Shown here piece by piece: positions 1 to 7,321 of a stretch of 11,138 bases of DNA. A program made the position numbers and the translations under genes. The notes under the pieces were generated by a model, which was not told where the DNA came from, made no database searches, and was given only the letters and a program-made list of their open reading frames with translations. Every line of letters begins with the position of its first letter. Position 1 is the first letter of the stretch. The stretch spans positions 1 through 11,138 of the forward strand of contig CAAFUD010000288.1 in assembly GCA_900766125.1 (NCBI GenBank). Reading direction: 5' to 3'. This DNA is from an uncultured Veillonella sp. (lineage in GTDB: Bacteria; Bacillota; Negativicutes; Veillonellales; Veillonellaceae).

Positions 1-2
1 TA

Positions 3-527
3 ACCGTTGAAATCGACGGTAATGTATGGCAAGTAGTTGATTTCCAACACGTTAAACCAGGTAAAGGTGCTGCATTCGTACGTACTAAAATGAAAAATTT
101 GCAAACTGGTTCTGTAGTAGAACGTACGTTCAATGCTGGTGAAAAAGTGCCTAAAGCACATGTTGACCGTCGTCGTATGCAATACTTATACGAATCTGAT
201 GGCACTTACACATTCATGGATAACGAAACTTACGATCAAGTTGAACTTAACCTTGAACAACTAGGTGATGCTAAAAACTTCCTTCTTGAAAATATGGAAG
301 TATCCATCATGTTCTTCCAAGGTATCGTAATCGGTATCGATTTACCTGTAGCTGTTGAACTTCGAGTAGTTGAAACAGACCCTGGTATCCGTGGTGATAC
401 TGCTACTGGTGGTAACAAACCAGCTGTATTGGAAACAGGCTACACTGTAAAAGTACCTCTCTTCATTGAAGTAGATGATGTACTTCGTATTGATACTCGT
501 ACAGGTCAATACATCGAACGTGCCTAA
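3..527 (+). CDS. efp: Elongation factor P (5'-truncated by window edge)
   Basis: EF-P binds between the ribosomal P and E sites and relieves stalling at polyproline stretches. The reading frame is already open at the window edge and gives 174 visible residues ending in IDTRTGQYIERA. Full-length EF-P is about 185 residues, so roughly 11 N-terminal residues lie outside. The N-terminal KOW-like domain carries the tip loop KPGKGAAF. The lysine of PGKG (visible residue 21) aligns with the site that is beta-lysylated in E. coli or carries another modification in Bacillus; which modification applies here cannot be read from the sequence. Two OB-type domains follow, with the typical ending GDTATGGNKPAVLETGYTV. 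The ATG at 90 is an internal methionine, not the start. The frame ends at TAA 525-527 and a terminator lies downstream. The family assignment is very secure. Confidence 0.97.
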   Translation, partial: TVEIDGNVWQVVDFQHVKPGKGAAFVRTKMKNLQTGSVVERTFNAGEKVPKAHVDRRRMQYLYESDGTYTFMDNETYDQVELNLEQLGDAKNFLLENMEVSIMFFQGIVIGIDLPVAVELRVVETDPGIRGDTATGGNKPAVLETGYTVKVPLFIEVDDVLRIDTRTGQYIERA

Positions 528-601
528 TACTTATTGATATGTATTGGGGCTAGATCTTTTCATGGAATCTGATTCCCCATATATCTAACATTTGCACTGT
601 A

Positions 602-648
602 AGCACTTGTCGTCTATGTAATTATATATAGGGACAAGTGCTTTTTTT
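602..648 (+). terminator. Rho-independent terminator between efp and the asp23 operon
   Basis: Perfect 10-bp arms agcacttgtc (602-611) and gacaagtgct (633-642) are followed by seven Ts (642-648). A few further pairs are possible inside the loop (614-617 with 628-631). It should end efp transcription. It lies only 3 bases before the ribosome-binding site of the next gene, so transcripts of the downstream operon must start inside or just after it, or read through it. No convincing promoter is visible in 528-661; TTGCAC at 592-597 with TATGTA 17 bases downstream is only a weak candidate. Confidence 0.85.
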
Positions 649-661
649 GAAAGAGGCCAGT

Positions 662-1042
662 ATGACCAAGAAAAATACTGAACTAGAGTCGGGTAAAATT
701 AAGATTAGTGAAGATGTATATGCTACGATTGTCACTATAGCAGCACTTGAAACAAAGGGTATACATCATATGAGCTCCACCTTTAATGATGGTGTTAATA
801 CCTTCTTTAGACGTAAATCTGATCATGAAGGTGTTAAGATATCATTTAATGATGAAGGGGCAATTTCTGTTACTTTATATGTTTGCATTCAATATGGGTA
901 CCGTATCCCTGATGTGGCCTTACGTTTACAAGAACGTATCAAAACAGCTTTAGTTTCTTATACAGAAATTGAGGTACAAACCATTGATGTAGTGGTACAA
1001 GACATTATTTTTGATGATTTAGTAACACCATCACAGCCTTAG
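662..1042 (+). CDS. Asp23/Gls24 (DUF322, YqhY-like) family protein, first copy
   Basis: This 126-residue protein belongs to the alkaline-shock-protein-23 family. It starts at ATG 662, six bases after AGAGG (652-656). An in-frame GTG at 638 is rejected because it lies inside the terminator stem. Family features are the opening GKIKISEDVYATIVTIAAL (residues 11-29), the middle strand ISVTLYVCIQYGYRIPDVA (68-86), a helix ALRLQERIKTAL (86-97) and a closing strand IDVVVQDIIFD (108-118). No signal peptide or membrane helix is seen, so it is probably cytosolic. The B. subtilis relative YqhY sits in this same position before nusB and has been linked to control of acetyl-CoA carboxylase; whether that holds here is unknown. 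The next gene is a diverged paralogue whose ribosome-binding site overlaps this stop codon. Confidence 0.88.
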   Translation: MTKKNTELESGKIKISEDVYATIVTIAALETKGIHHMSSTFNDGVNTFFRRKSDHEGVKISFNDEGAISVTLYVCIQYGYRIPDVALRLQERIKTALVSYTEIEVQTIDVVVQDIIFDDLVTPSQP

Positions 1043-1054
1043 GAGGGTATCTAT

Positions 1055-1450
1055 ATGAGTTCAGACAATCAATTAAACTATGGATTAGATATGGATACCA
1101 TTGATATTGCAGATTCTGTCATCATCGATGTAGCTACTAAAACGTTAGCTACGATTCCAGGTATTCATTCTTTAAGCCCTCGCTTTTACGATGAATTAGT
1201 AGAGGGCATTACACATGCCTTTGGTCAACGTAGTTTACCAGGTATCAATGTTAAACATCGCAAAGGTTTTATTGAAATCAATATTTATATTAAAGCCTTG
1301 TATGGATACAATCTTATTGAATTATCCAAACAATTGCAGTTAGAAATCAAACAAACCTTAAAGAATATGCTTGATCTTGATCATGTTAAGGTTGATGTTC
1401 ATATTGAAGGTATTGTTAAAGAAAAGGAGCCAACTCCACATGGTAATTAA
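1055..1450 (+). CDS. Asp23/Gls24 (DUF322) family protein, second copy
   Basis: This 131-residue protein has a strong Shine-Dalgarno AGGAGGG (1041-1047) and starts at ATG 1055. It shows the family plan: DSVIIDVATKTLATIPGIHSL (about 20-40), the strand IEINIYIKALYGYNLIELS (73-91), LQLEIKQTL (94-102) and the final strand VKVDVHIEGIV (111-121). It is clearly paralogous to the preceding gene but far diverged, with a different N-terminus and a charged tail (KEKEPTPHG). It may act with the first copy, for instance as a hetero-oligomer, but that is inference. Its end overlaps the start of nusB by 11 bases, which suggests coupled translation. Its specific function is not recognisable. Confidence 0.83.
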   Translation: MSSDNQLNYGLDMDTIDIADSVIIDVATKTLATIPGIHSLSPRFYDELVEGITHAFGQRSLPGINVKHRKGFIEINIYIKALYGYNLIELSKQLQLEIKQTLKNMLDLDHVKVDVHIEGIVKEKEPTPHGN

Positions 1451-1844
1451 GCGAAATCGACGTGAAGCACGTCAATACGCATTTCAAATGTTATATGCTA
1501 ATGAATTTCATGCTGACCAAAGTGATGTTCAATTTCCAGAAGGACATATTCATAAATCTATGGATAAGGCCTATGCGAATAACATTATAAATGGTGTATT
1601 ATCATCTTCTGAAATTATAGATGCAGCATTACAGCCATTTTGTAAATCACGTAAAGTTGAAAACTTAGACAAGGTTGATCGCGCTATTTTACGTATTGCT
1701 TTATGGGAAATGACAAATGAAGATGAACATTTAGAACCATCTATAGCTATTAATGAAGCTATTCAATTAGCTAAAGATTTTGGTTCTGATTCTTCCTATA
1801 AATTAATTAACGCAATTCTAGATGCATATAATAAGAGTAAATAA
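1440..1844 (+). CDS. nusB: Transcription antitermination factor NusB
   Basis: NusB pairs with NusE (ribosomal protein S10) on boxA RNA to allow processive transcription of rRNA operons. ATG 1440 gives 134 residues, the normal family length. An upstream in-frame start at 1371 would add 23 residues from the asp23 region and is not favoured, because AAGGAG (1424-1429) fits ATG 1440. Diagnostic segments are RREARQYAFQMLYA (7-20), LDKVDRAILRIALWEM (76-91) and SIAINEAIQLAKDFGSD (101-117) followed by SYKLINAIL. The protein is all-helical and cytosolic. The TAA stop shares a base with the ATG of the next gene. folD, which follows nusB in Bacillus, is absent. Confidence 0.95.
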   Translation: MVIKRNRREARQYAFQMLYANEFHADQSDVQFPEGHIHKSMDKAYANNIINGVLSSSEIIDAALQPFCKSRKVENLDKVDRAILRIALWEMTNEDEHLEPSIAINEAIQLAKDFGSDSSYKLINAILDAYNKSK

Positions 1845-2797
1845 TGAAACGATATTACTTAGGCATTGATACTAGTTGCTACACTACAAGTTGTGCCATT
1901 ATAGATAGCGACTTTCAAATAGTTGGGGAAGCCCGCAAAATATTAGAGGTCAAACAGGGTGAGCGAGGACTACAACAATCAAATATGGTCTTTCAACATA
2001 CAAAGGCATTGCCTAAGTTGATATCTGAATTGCCACAACTACCAATTAGTGGTATCGGTGTTAGTGGTTTTCCTAGACGTGAGGAAAATTCCTATATGCC
2101 AGCCTTTATGGTAGGGCTAGGGTATGGTCAATCTCTAAGTCATATGATGAATGTACCTTTACAAGTTTTTGCACATCAAGAAAATCATATTTTAGCTGCC
2201 CTTCGAGAATTAAAAACTATTCCTAAAGATCCATTTTTAGCACTTCATTTATCTGGTGGTACTACGGAGCTCGTATATTGTCATTATAAAGGAGAAGGCA
2301 TATTTGAGTCTCACATTATTGGGGGCTCTAAGGATTTACAAGGTGGTCAATATGTAGATCGTATTGGTGTTGCAATGGGTTTGCCATTTCCTGCAGGTAA
2401 GCATCTAGAGGCATTAGCATTAGAAACTACAGAATATGAACCATTACCATCTTCTGTAAAAGAAGGTTGGATAAGCTTTGCTGGGCCATGTAGTGCGGCT
2501 ATGCGACGCATTAGTGCTTCCATGAGTGATTTAGACAAGTCTAATTTGGCGAGAGCTGTATTCACCTCCATAGGAAATGCGTTAGAAAAAATGATTACCT
2601 ATCATTTACAAAATAAACCTGTTCGAACATTAATTGCCGTTGGTGGTGTAATGAGCAATAGCTTACTTCGTCATCGTATGGAGCATTATTGTAGACGTAA
2701 TCAACTTATATTACATGTAGCACAGCCACAATTTTCTGTTGATAATGCCACTGGCAATGCTTTTGGCGCTGCTTTTTTACAAGAAACTAGAGGATAA
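1844..2797 (+). CDS. TsaD/Kae1-like (peptidase M22, ASKHA-fold) paralogue of unknown function
   Basis: This 317-residue protein has the Kae1/TsaD fold but is probably not the tRNA t6A enzyme. Retained features are the N-terminal GIDTSC (7-12), the metal-type histidine motif HQENH (111-115, HxxxH), the glycine loop LSGGTTEL (136-143), PAG (183-185), GGVMSN (267-272) and the late Asp in SVDNATGNAFGAA (D300). In true TsaD the N-terminal motif reads TSCDET; here it is TSCYTT, losing the Asp-Glu pair needed for carbamoyl transfer, and HxEGH is HxENH. Kae1-like paralogues annotated as O-sialoglycoprotein endopeptidase are known beside nusB/xseA in Clostridia and Negativicutes, but I know of no assigned function. 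A true tsaD should exist elsewhere in the genome. The start overlaps the nusB stop and the stop is 2 bases before xseA. Confidence 0.85.
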   Translation: MKRYYLGIDTSCYTTSCAIIDSDFQIVGEARKILEVKQGERGLQQSNMVFQHTKALPKLISELPQLPISGIGVSGFPRREENSYMPAFMVGLGYGQSLSHMMNVPLQVFAHQENHILAALRELKTIPKDPFLALHLSGGTTELVYCHYKGEGIFESHIIGGSKDLQGGQYVDRIGVAMGLPFPAGKHLEALALETTEYEPLPSSVKEGWISFAGPCSAAMRRISASMSDLDKSNLARAVFTSIGNALEKMITYHLQNKPVRTLIAVGGVMSNSLLRHRMEHYCRRNQLILHVAQPQFSVDNATGNAFGAAFLQETRG

Positions 2798-2799
2798 TC

Positions 2800-4023
2800 G
2801 TGAATGTATTAACCATTACACAATTAAACAATCTTATAAAGCGCACCTTAGACCGAGAATATCTACTTAAGAATCTTTATGTTAGCGGTACTATTATTAA
2901 CGCAAAGCGTCATAGTAGTGGTCACATGTATTTCTCGTTAAAAGACGAAGAATCTGCTATTGATGTTACCATGTGGTCTAGTACCGTTATGCAAAAAGGA
3001 TTGGCCAATGCCATTCAAAATGGATTATTAGTGACTGTAAAAGCATCTGTTAATTTCTACAATAAAATGGGGCGTTTAAATCTTATTGCATCGGATATGC
3101 AAATAGGGTCTAAAAGCCCATTACAGCTCGAATTTGATGCGTTAAAACGAGAGTTAACGGCGCTAGGATACTTTGATGACAACCACAAACAAAGTCTTCC
3201 ATACATGGCAAGTTGCATAGGTATTGTTACATCTCAATCTGGCGCTGTATTGCATGATATTTTACACGTTAGTGAGAGACGTAACCCATTAGTGCAATTT
3301 AAATTATTCTCCGTTCCTGTCCAAGGCAATACTGCAGGACCTGTTATTGCAAGAGGTATTGCTGCTGCCGATGCTGACCCAGAGGTGGATGTCATCATCG
3401 TTGGTCGTGGTGGTGGATCTATGGAGGATTTATGGTGTTTCAATGATAGAGCTGTTGTAGAGGCTATTTATACTGCTAATACACCAGTTATCTCAGCAGT
3501 AGGTCATGAAACAGATTATACTTTATGTGATTATGTAGCAGATGCTCGTGGTGCAACGCCAAGCCACGCTGCAGAAATGGCTGTACTACCTATTACTACA
3601 CTACAAGATCAATTAACAGAAAAAGAAGAATACCTACACGAGTTTATACGTTATACATTACAGCAGAAACGTACAGATTTAACATTGCTCTTTAATCGTA
3701 GATTAGGTATTCCTGCTCTACAATTTTTACATAAACAAAAAACACATTTACAAGAGCTTTCACAATCATTAACTAATGCTACAAAAGAACGATGCAATAC
3801 AGAGAAACATAGTTTAGCATTATTAGCTCAACAATTAGAATCTCTTAATCCATTACAAATGATGGTAAAAGGGTTTGCAAAGGTTGAACATAATGATAAA
3901 CCTATAACGTCTGTTACTCAATTACATCCAAAGGATGATATACGAGTTACACTTGCTGATGGTTATGTGAATGCTACGGTAAAGGAGGCGCACAAAGATG
4001 GCCGCATCACTAAAAAGTTATGA
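2800..4023 (+). CDS. xseA: Exodeoxyribonuclease VII large subunit
   Basis: XseA is the catalytic subunit of Exo VII, which degrades single-stranded DNA from both ends in repair. The GTG start at 2800 is supported by AGAGGA (2789-2794); the nearby ATG at 2804 is out of frame. The protein is 407 residues, somewhat shorter than the E. coli (456) and B. subtilis (about 448) proteins, probably through a shorter coiled-coil. An N-terminal OB-fold (about 1-100) contains HMYFSLKDE. The catalytic core carries GIVTSQSGAVLHDI (141-154), GRGGGSMEDLWCFND (202-216) and GHETDYTLCDYVADARGATP (235-254). D153, R203, H236 and D239 align with the essential E. coli residues D155, R205, H238 and D241. A charged helical region (about 260-350) should bind XseB. 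The 3' end overlaps xseB by 26 bases. Confidence 0.97.
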   Translation: MNVLTITQLNNLIKRTLDREYLLKNLYVSGTIINAKRHSSGHMYFSLKDEESAIDVTMWSSTVMQKGLANAIQNGLLVTVKASVNFYNKMGRLNLIASDMQIGSKSPLQLEFDALKRELTALGYFDDNHKQSLPYMASCIGIVTSQSGAVLHDILHVSERRNPLVQFKLFSVPVQGNTAGPVIARGIAAADADPEVDVIIVGRGGGSMEDLWCFNDRAVVEAIYTANTPVISAVGHETDYTLCDYVADARGATPSHAAEMAVLPITTLQDQLTEKEEYLHEFIRYTLQQKRTDLTLLFNRRLGIPALQFLHKQKTHLQELSQSLTNATKERCNTEKHSLALLAQQLESLNPLQMMVKGFAKVEHNDKPITSVTQLHPKDDIRVTLADGYVNATVKEAHKDGRITKKL

Positions 4024-4204
4024 AAAGAAATATAAAGCCTTAGAGGATATCGTGAAGCAATTAGACGATGGTGATATGACCATCTCTGAACTCTTAACTC
4101 AATATAAAAAGGGCTTAACATTAGTAAAAGAATGTGCAGAAATGCTCGATTCGGTTGAAGATGAAGTTCAACAAATTATCGAAGAAGTCCGCATCAGCGA
4201 ATAA
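3998..4204 (+). CDS. xseB: Exodeoxyribonuclease VII small subunit
   Basis: XseB binds in several copies along the XseA coiled-coil and is needed for assembly and control of Exo VII. The 68-residue helical protein matches the family pattern: SYEKKYKALEDIVKQLDDGD (7-26), then MTISELLTQYKKGLTLVKEC (27-46) and an acidic tail VEDEVQQIIEEV. Length is typical. ATG 3998 is preceded by a strong AAAGGAGG (3981-3988) located inside xseA. The 26-base overlap implies translational coupling and helps fix subunit ratio. The stop at 4202-4204 overlaps the ispA ribosome-binding site. Confidence 0.95.
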   Translation: MAASLKSYEKKYKALEDIVKQLDDGDMTISELLTQYKKGLTLVKECAEMLDSVEDEVQQIIEEVRISE

Positions 4205-4213
4205 GGAGATTCT

Positions 4214-5092
4214 ATGTTCAAAGATTATTTAGGGTCTAGCAAACAACATATTGAACAATGGTTAGGTGAGGTATTAAGTAGTCCAAATCAAGAATTTAAA
4301 CCTCTTTATGAATCCATGAGTTATAGCTTAATGCAAGGTGGCAAGCGAATCCGACCAATCTTATCTAAAGTTGTGTTAGAAATGCTTCATAAAGATCCAG
4401 CTGATTATAAGGAATTTCTATGCGCCATGGAGTGTATCCATACATATTCCTTAGTACATGACGATTTACCAGCTATGGATAATGATGATTATCGCAGAGG
4501 TAATTTAACAAATCATAAAGTTTATGGTGAGGGTATGGCTATTCTAGCTGGTGATGGTTTATTAACTTATGCTTTTCAACTAATGACTGAGAATAAAACT
4601 GCTACGCCCCAGCAAAAAATAGATGCTATTAAATGCGTAGCTACTGCAGCAGGCCCGGAAGGTATGGTTGGTGGTCAAGCCTTCGATATGCTCAGTGAAG
4701 ATAAGCATATCCCACTAGAAGAGTTAAAGGTTTTGCACAGTGGAAAAACGGGTGCATTATTTAATGCATCAGTAGAATTAGGTCTTATTTTAGGCAATGC
4801 AGATACGACTACTCGAAAAGCGCTTATGGAATATGCTAATTGTTTAGGATTGTTATTCCAAATTACTGATGATATTCTAGATGTAACTGGTACAATTGAA
4901 GAATTAGGAAAAACTCCTGGCAGTGATATTCGCCAACACAAATCTACCTATGTATCCTTACTAGGTTTAGAGGAGGCTAAAAATCAAGCTTCTTTAGTTG
5001 GAAAACAGGCTCATAATGCTTTAAACTCCGTTTCTTATGATACATCTATATTATCTGCTTTAATTGATTATCTTTTAGAACGAACTAATTAA
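4214..5092 (+). CDS. ispA: Farnesyl diphosphate synthase (geranyltranstransferase)
   Basis: This prenyl diphosphate synthase of 292 residues condenses isopentenyl diphosphate with DMAPP and GPP to give FPP, the precursor of undecaprenyl and quinone side chains. Motifs in order are GGKRIRP (42-48), the first Asp-rich motif DDLPAMD (83-89) with the two-residue insertion of bacterial type II FPP synthases, GQAFDM (154-159), KTGALF (178-183) and the second Asp-rich motif TDDILDV (218-224). A tyrosine (Y78) lies five residues before the first motif, as in E. coli IspA, which favours a C15 product. AAGGAGA (4203-4209) precedes ATG 4214. In Bacillus dxs follows ispA; here the next gene is a DUF212 membrane protein. 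Confidence 0.95.
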   Translation: MFKDYLGSSKQHIEQWLGEVLSSPNQEFKPLYESMSYSLMQGGKRIRPILSKVVLEMLHKDPADYKEFLCAMECIHTYSLVHDDLPAMDNDDYRRGNLTNHKVYGEGMAILAGDGLLTYAFQLMTENKTATPQQKIDAIKCVATAAGPEGMVGGQAFDMLSEDKHIPLEELKVLHSGKTGALFNASVELGLILGNADTTTRKALMEYANCLGLLFQITDDILDVTGTIEELGKTPGSDIRQHKSTYVSLLGLEEAKNQASLVGKQAHNALNSVSYDTSILSALIDYLLERTN

Positions 5093-5120
5093 TTGGTATT
5101 ACCTGAAGAAGGTATAAATA

Positions 5121-5600
5121 ATGATTGATATATTACCACAAATAGCACACAACTACATAGCACAAGCTGCATTTTGGGGATGGTTTACTGCGCAGGCTAT
5201 AAAATTTGTATGGCAACTAGTTCGGCATGGTAAATTTCGTCCAGAACGCCTTGTGGGCTCTGGGGGATTTCCCAGTTCCCATACATCCTTTGTAATCGCT
5301 ACAACTACGGCTATTTACCTTAAAAATGGTGTATCAGATCTCTTTATCTTGTCTTTAGTATTCTCTATAGTCGTTATGTATGATGCATCCGGTGTTCGAT
5401 TAGAGGCAGGAAAACAAGCTCAAATACTTAATCAAATTGTGGAATATTTTACGAAGAAAAATATTCCTGTTCAAATAACTCGTAAAGAAGCGCTTAAAGA
5501 GTTATTAGGACATACACCTGTGGAGGTATTTGGTGGTTTAATTCTTGGTATTTTCGTAGCCTATATTCAGTTTTATTATATTTATAATGGTGTACTATGA
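5121..5600 (+). CDS. Divergent PAP2 family (DUF212, YuiD-like) membrane protein
   Basis: This 159-residue protein belongs to the divergent PAP2/DUF212 family, a remote branch of the PAP2 phosphatases. The ATG at 5121 follows GAAGAAGG (5105-5112). Family motifs are GGFPSSHT (48-55), MYDASGVRLEAGKQAQ (86-101) and LKELLGHTPVEVFGG (125-139); PSSH and GHTPVEV resemble the PSGH and histidine motifs of PAP2 enzymes. Four hydrophobic segments are visible at about 14-34, 55-68, 73-87 and 138-155, suggesting an integral inner-membrane protein. Its place directly after ispA invites the guess that it dephosphorylates a prenyl diphosphate, but no reaction is established for the family as far as I know. 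The stop overlaps the tlyA start as ATGA. Confidence 0.87.
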   Translation: MIDILPQIAHNYIAQAAFWGWFTAQAIKFVWQLVRHGKFRPERLVGSGGFPSSHTSFVIATTTAIYLKNGVSDLFILSLVFSIVVMYDASGVRLEAGKQAQILNQIVEYFTKKNIPVQITRKEALKELLGHTPVEVFGGLILGIFVAYIQFYYIYNGVL

Positions 5601-6400
5601 GCAGTAAAGAACGGTTAGATATACTCCTTGTCAATCGAGGACTTTTTGAAAGTAGAGAAAAGGCAAAAGCGGCCATAATGGCTGGCCAAATCTTCATGGA
5701 TACTACGCGTATTGATAAAGCAGGTACAAAAATTCCTGTAGATGCCAATATTGTAGTAAAGGGCAATACTTTGCCTTATGTTAGTCGCGGTGGATTAAAG
5801 TTAGAAAAAGCCATTCAAACGTATCCTATCAACTTACAGGATGCTGTTATGGTTGATATAGGTGCTAGTACAGGTGGTTTTACAGATTGCGCCCTACAAA
5901 ATGGTGCATCTAAAGTCTTTGCCATTGACGTAGGCTATAATCAATTGGCTTGGAAATTGCGTCAAGATCCGCGTGTAATTAATATGGAAAAGCAAAATAT
6001 CCGTACTGTTACACCTGAGCAGCTTGGTGAACTTGTGGACTTTATTTCTATTGATGTAGCATTTATTTCTTTGGACAAGGTTCTGCCAGTTGCAACTACA
6101 TTATTAAAGGATACAGGAGCTCTTGTTGCTTTGATTAAGCCTCAATTTGAGGCGGGTAAAGAGAATGTAGGTAAAGGCGGTATTGTGCGGGATCCTGAAA
6201 TTCATAAAGAAGTTTTACATCGTATCTTACACGTTGCTCATGATTGTGGATTATATATTCACGGCTTAACATTCTCACCAATTAAAGGCATGGAAGGTAA
6301 TATTGAGTTTTTAGGTTATTTTAAAAAGTACGAAGAAGGGGCGTTAGCCATTGATGATGCTTTAATTGATTCAGTGGTTGCAGAAGCCCATTCATTATAG
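5597..6400 (+). CDS. tlyA: TlyA-family rRNA 2'-O-methyltransferase (YqxC-like)
   Basis: In Mycobacterium, TlyA 2'-O-methylates cytidines in 16S and 23S rRNA, and its loss gives capreomycin resistance. This 267-residue protein has the same architecture: an S4 RNA-binding domain (about 5-65, with RLDILLVNRGLFESREKAKA) and an FtsJ/RrmJ-like Rossmann domain with the SAM loop VDIGASTGGFTDCAL (86-100). K68 (RGGLKLEKA), D153 (SIDVAF), K181 (LIKPQFE) and E237 (GNIEF) fit the K-D-K-E methyltransferase tetrad. Whether it modifies both rRNAs or only one cannot be told from sequence. A haemolysin label sometimes attached to this family is historical. Translation is probably coupled to the preceding gene through the ATGA overlap. 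Confidence 0.93.
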   Translation: MSSKERLDILLVNRGLFESREKAKAAIMAGQIFMDTTRIDKAGTKIPVDANIVVKGNTLPYVSRGGLKLEKAIQTYPINLQDAVMVDIGASTGGFTDCALQNGASKVFAIDVGYNQLAWKLRQDPRVINMEKQNIRTVTPEQLGELVDFISIDVAFISLDKVLPVATTLLKDTGALVALIKPQFEAGKENVGKGGIVRDPEIHKEVLHRILHVAHDCGLYIHGLTFSPIKGMEGNIEFLGYFKKYEEGALAIDDALIDSVVAEAHSL

Positions 6401-6409
6401 GAGATTACT

Positions 6410-7294
6410 ATGCGTATCGGATTCTTCCCAAACATGGGGAAAAGCAATATTATGGCAGTTTTAAAAATGGCTGCACATATTTGTAAAGATGAAGGTATCG
6501 AAGTATTTTTGCCAGATGATCTCGAATCAGATGCACCTGCACGAGTACTTAAGATTCCTGAAACTCATATTTTAAGTCGTCCAGAAATCTTTAAACAAAT
6601 TGATATTGCCTTTAGTTTTGGTGGTGATGGTACCATCATCCATTTGGCAAGACAAATTTACCCATATAATGTACCTGTTTGTGGTATTAACCTTGGTGAA
6701 CTCGGCTTTTTAAACCAAATTGAAGTTCATCAAATGCAAAGTCATATTAAACGTATTGCAAATGGTGATTATAATATAGAAAAACGTGGACATTTATATG
6801 CATATATTGACCGAAATAATGGTAATGAAGAAGAATTAGTACCTATCATTAATGAAATCGTTATTACCCGTGCTGAACCAGCAAAAATGGCACGTATTAA
6901 CATGTCCATCAATAATCAACATACACAAATGTATCCTTCAGATGGCTTGATTATTTCCTCTGCAACCGGGTCTACGGGATATAATCTATCCGCAGGTGGC
7001 CCTATTATGAAACCTGATAATAGATCTATTATTGTTACACCTGTTGCGCCACATCTGATTCAAGGTGTTTCACTTGTATTAGAAGAGCATGATACAATCC
7101 AAATCACGATGCCAGAACGTGAACCACAATTACATATCTGTATAGACGGTACATTTGACTATGCGTTTACCAATAAAGAAACACTACATATAAGCTCTAA
7201 TCCTGTATATTGTTTATTCGTACGTTTTAAAGATCAATGTTTCTTCGGTACATTATTTAAAAAACTAGCATCTCGTCGTGACGAGTTGTTGTAA
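6410..7294 (+). CDS. nadK: NAD kinase
   Basis: NAD kinase phosphorylates NAD to NADP and is normally essential. The 294-residue protein has the family signature GGDGT (71-75, catalytic Asp 73), NLGELGFL (94-101), NEIVI (148-152) and SSATGSTGYNLSAGGP (183-198). AGGAG (6399-6403) overlaps the tlyA stop and precedes ATG 6410. It is a soluble cytosolic enzyme. The tlyA-nadK neighbourhood is the same as in Bacillus and Clostridia, where argR and recN usually come next; here an mnmM-type gene is inserted in between. Confidence 0.96.
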   Translation: MRIGFFPNMGKSNIMAVLKMAAHICKDEGIEVFLPDDLESDAPARVLKIPETHILSRPEIFKQIDIAFSFGGDGTIIHLARQIYPYNVPVCGINLGELGFLNQIEVHQMQSHIKRIANGDYNIEKRGHLYAYIDRNNGNEEELVPIINEIVITRAEPAKMARINMSINNQHTQMYPSDGLIISSATGSTGYNLSAGGPIMKPDNRSIIVTPVAPHLIQGVSLVLEEHDTIQITMPEREPQLHICIDGTFDYAFTNKETLHISSNPVYCLFVRFKDQCFFGTLFKKLASRRDELL

Positions 7295-7321
7295 TACTAA
7301 AATCTCAAGTGAGGTGATTTT

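Noticed and set aside
638..661. GTG start extending the first asp23 gene by 8 residues
   Set aside because: The GTG is inside the 3' arm of the terminator; ATG 662 has AGAGG at the right spacing and the family begins near there.
1371..1439. Upstream ATG extending NusB by 23 residues
   Set aside because: The extension lies wholly in the second asp23 gene in another frame and has no NusB-like sequence; ATG 1440 has its own AAGGAG.
1844..2797. Calling this gene tsaD (t6A synthesis)
   Set aside because: The N-terminal CDET motif and the HxEGH glycine are changed, so it is described as a paralogue instead.
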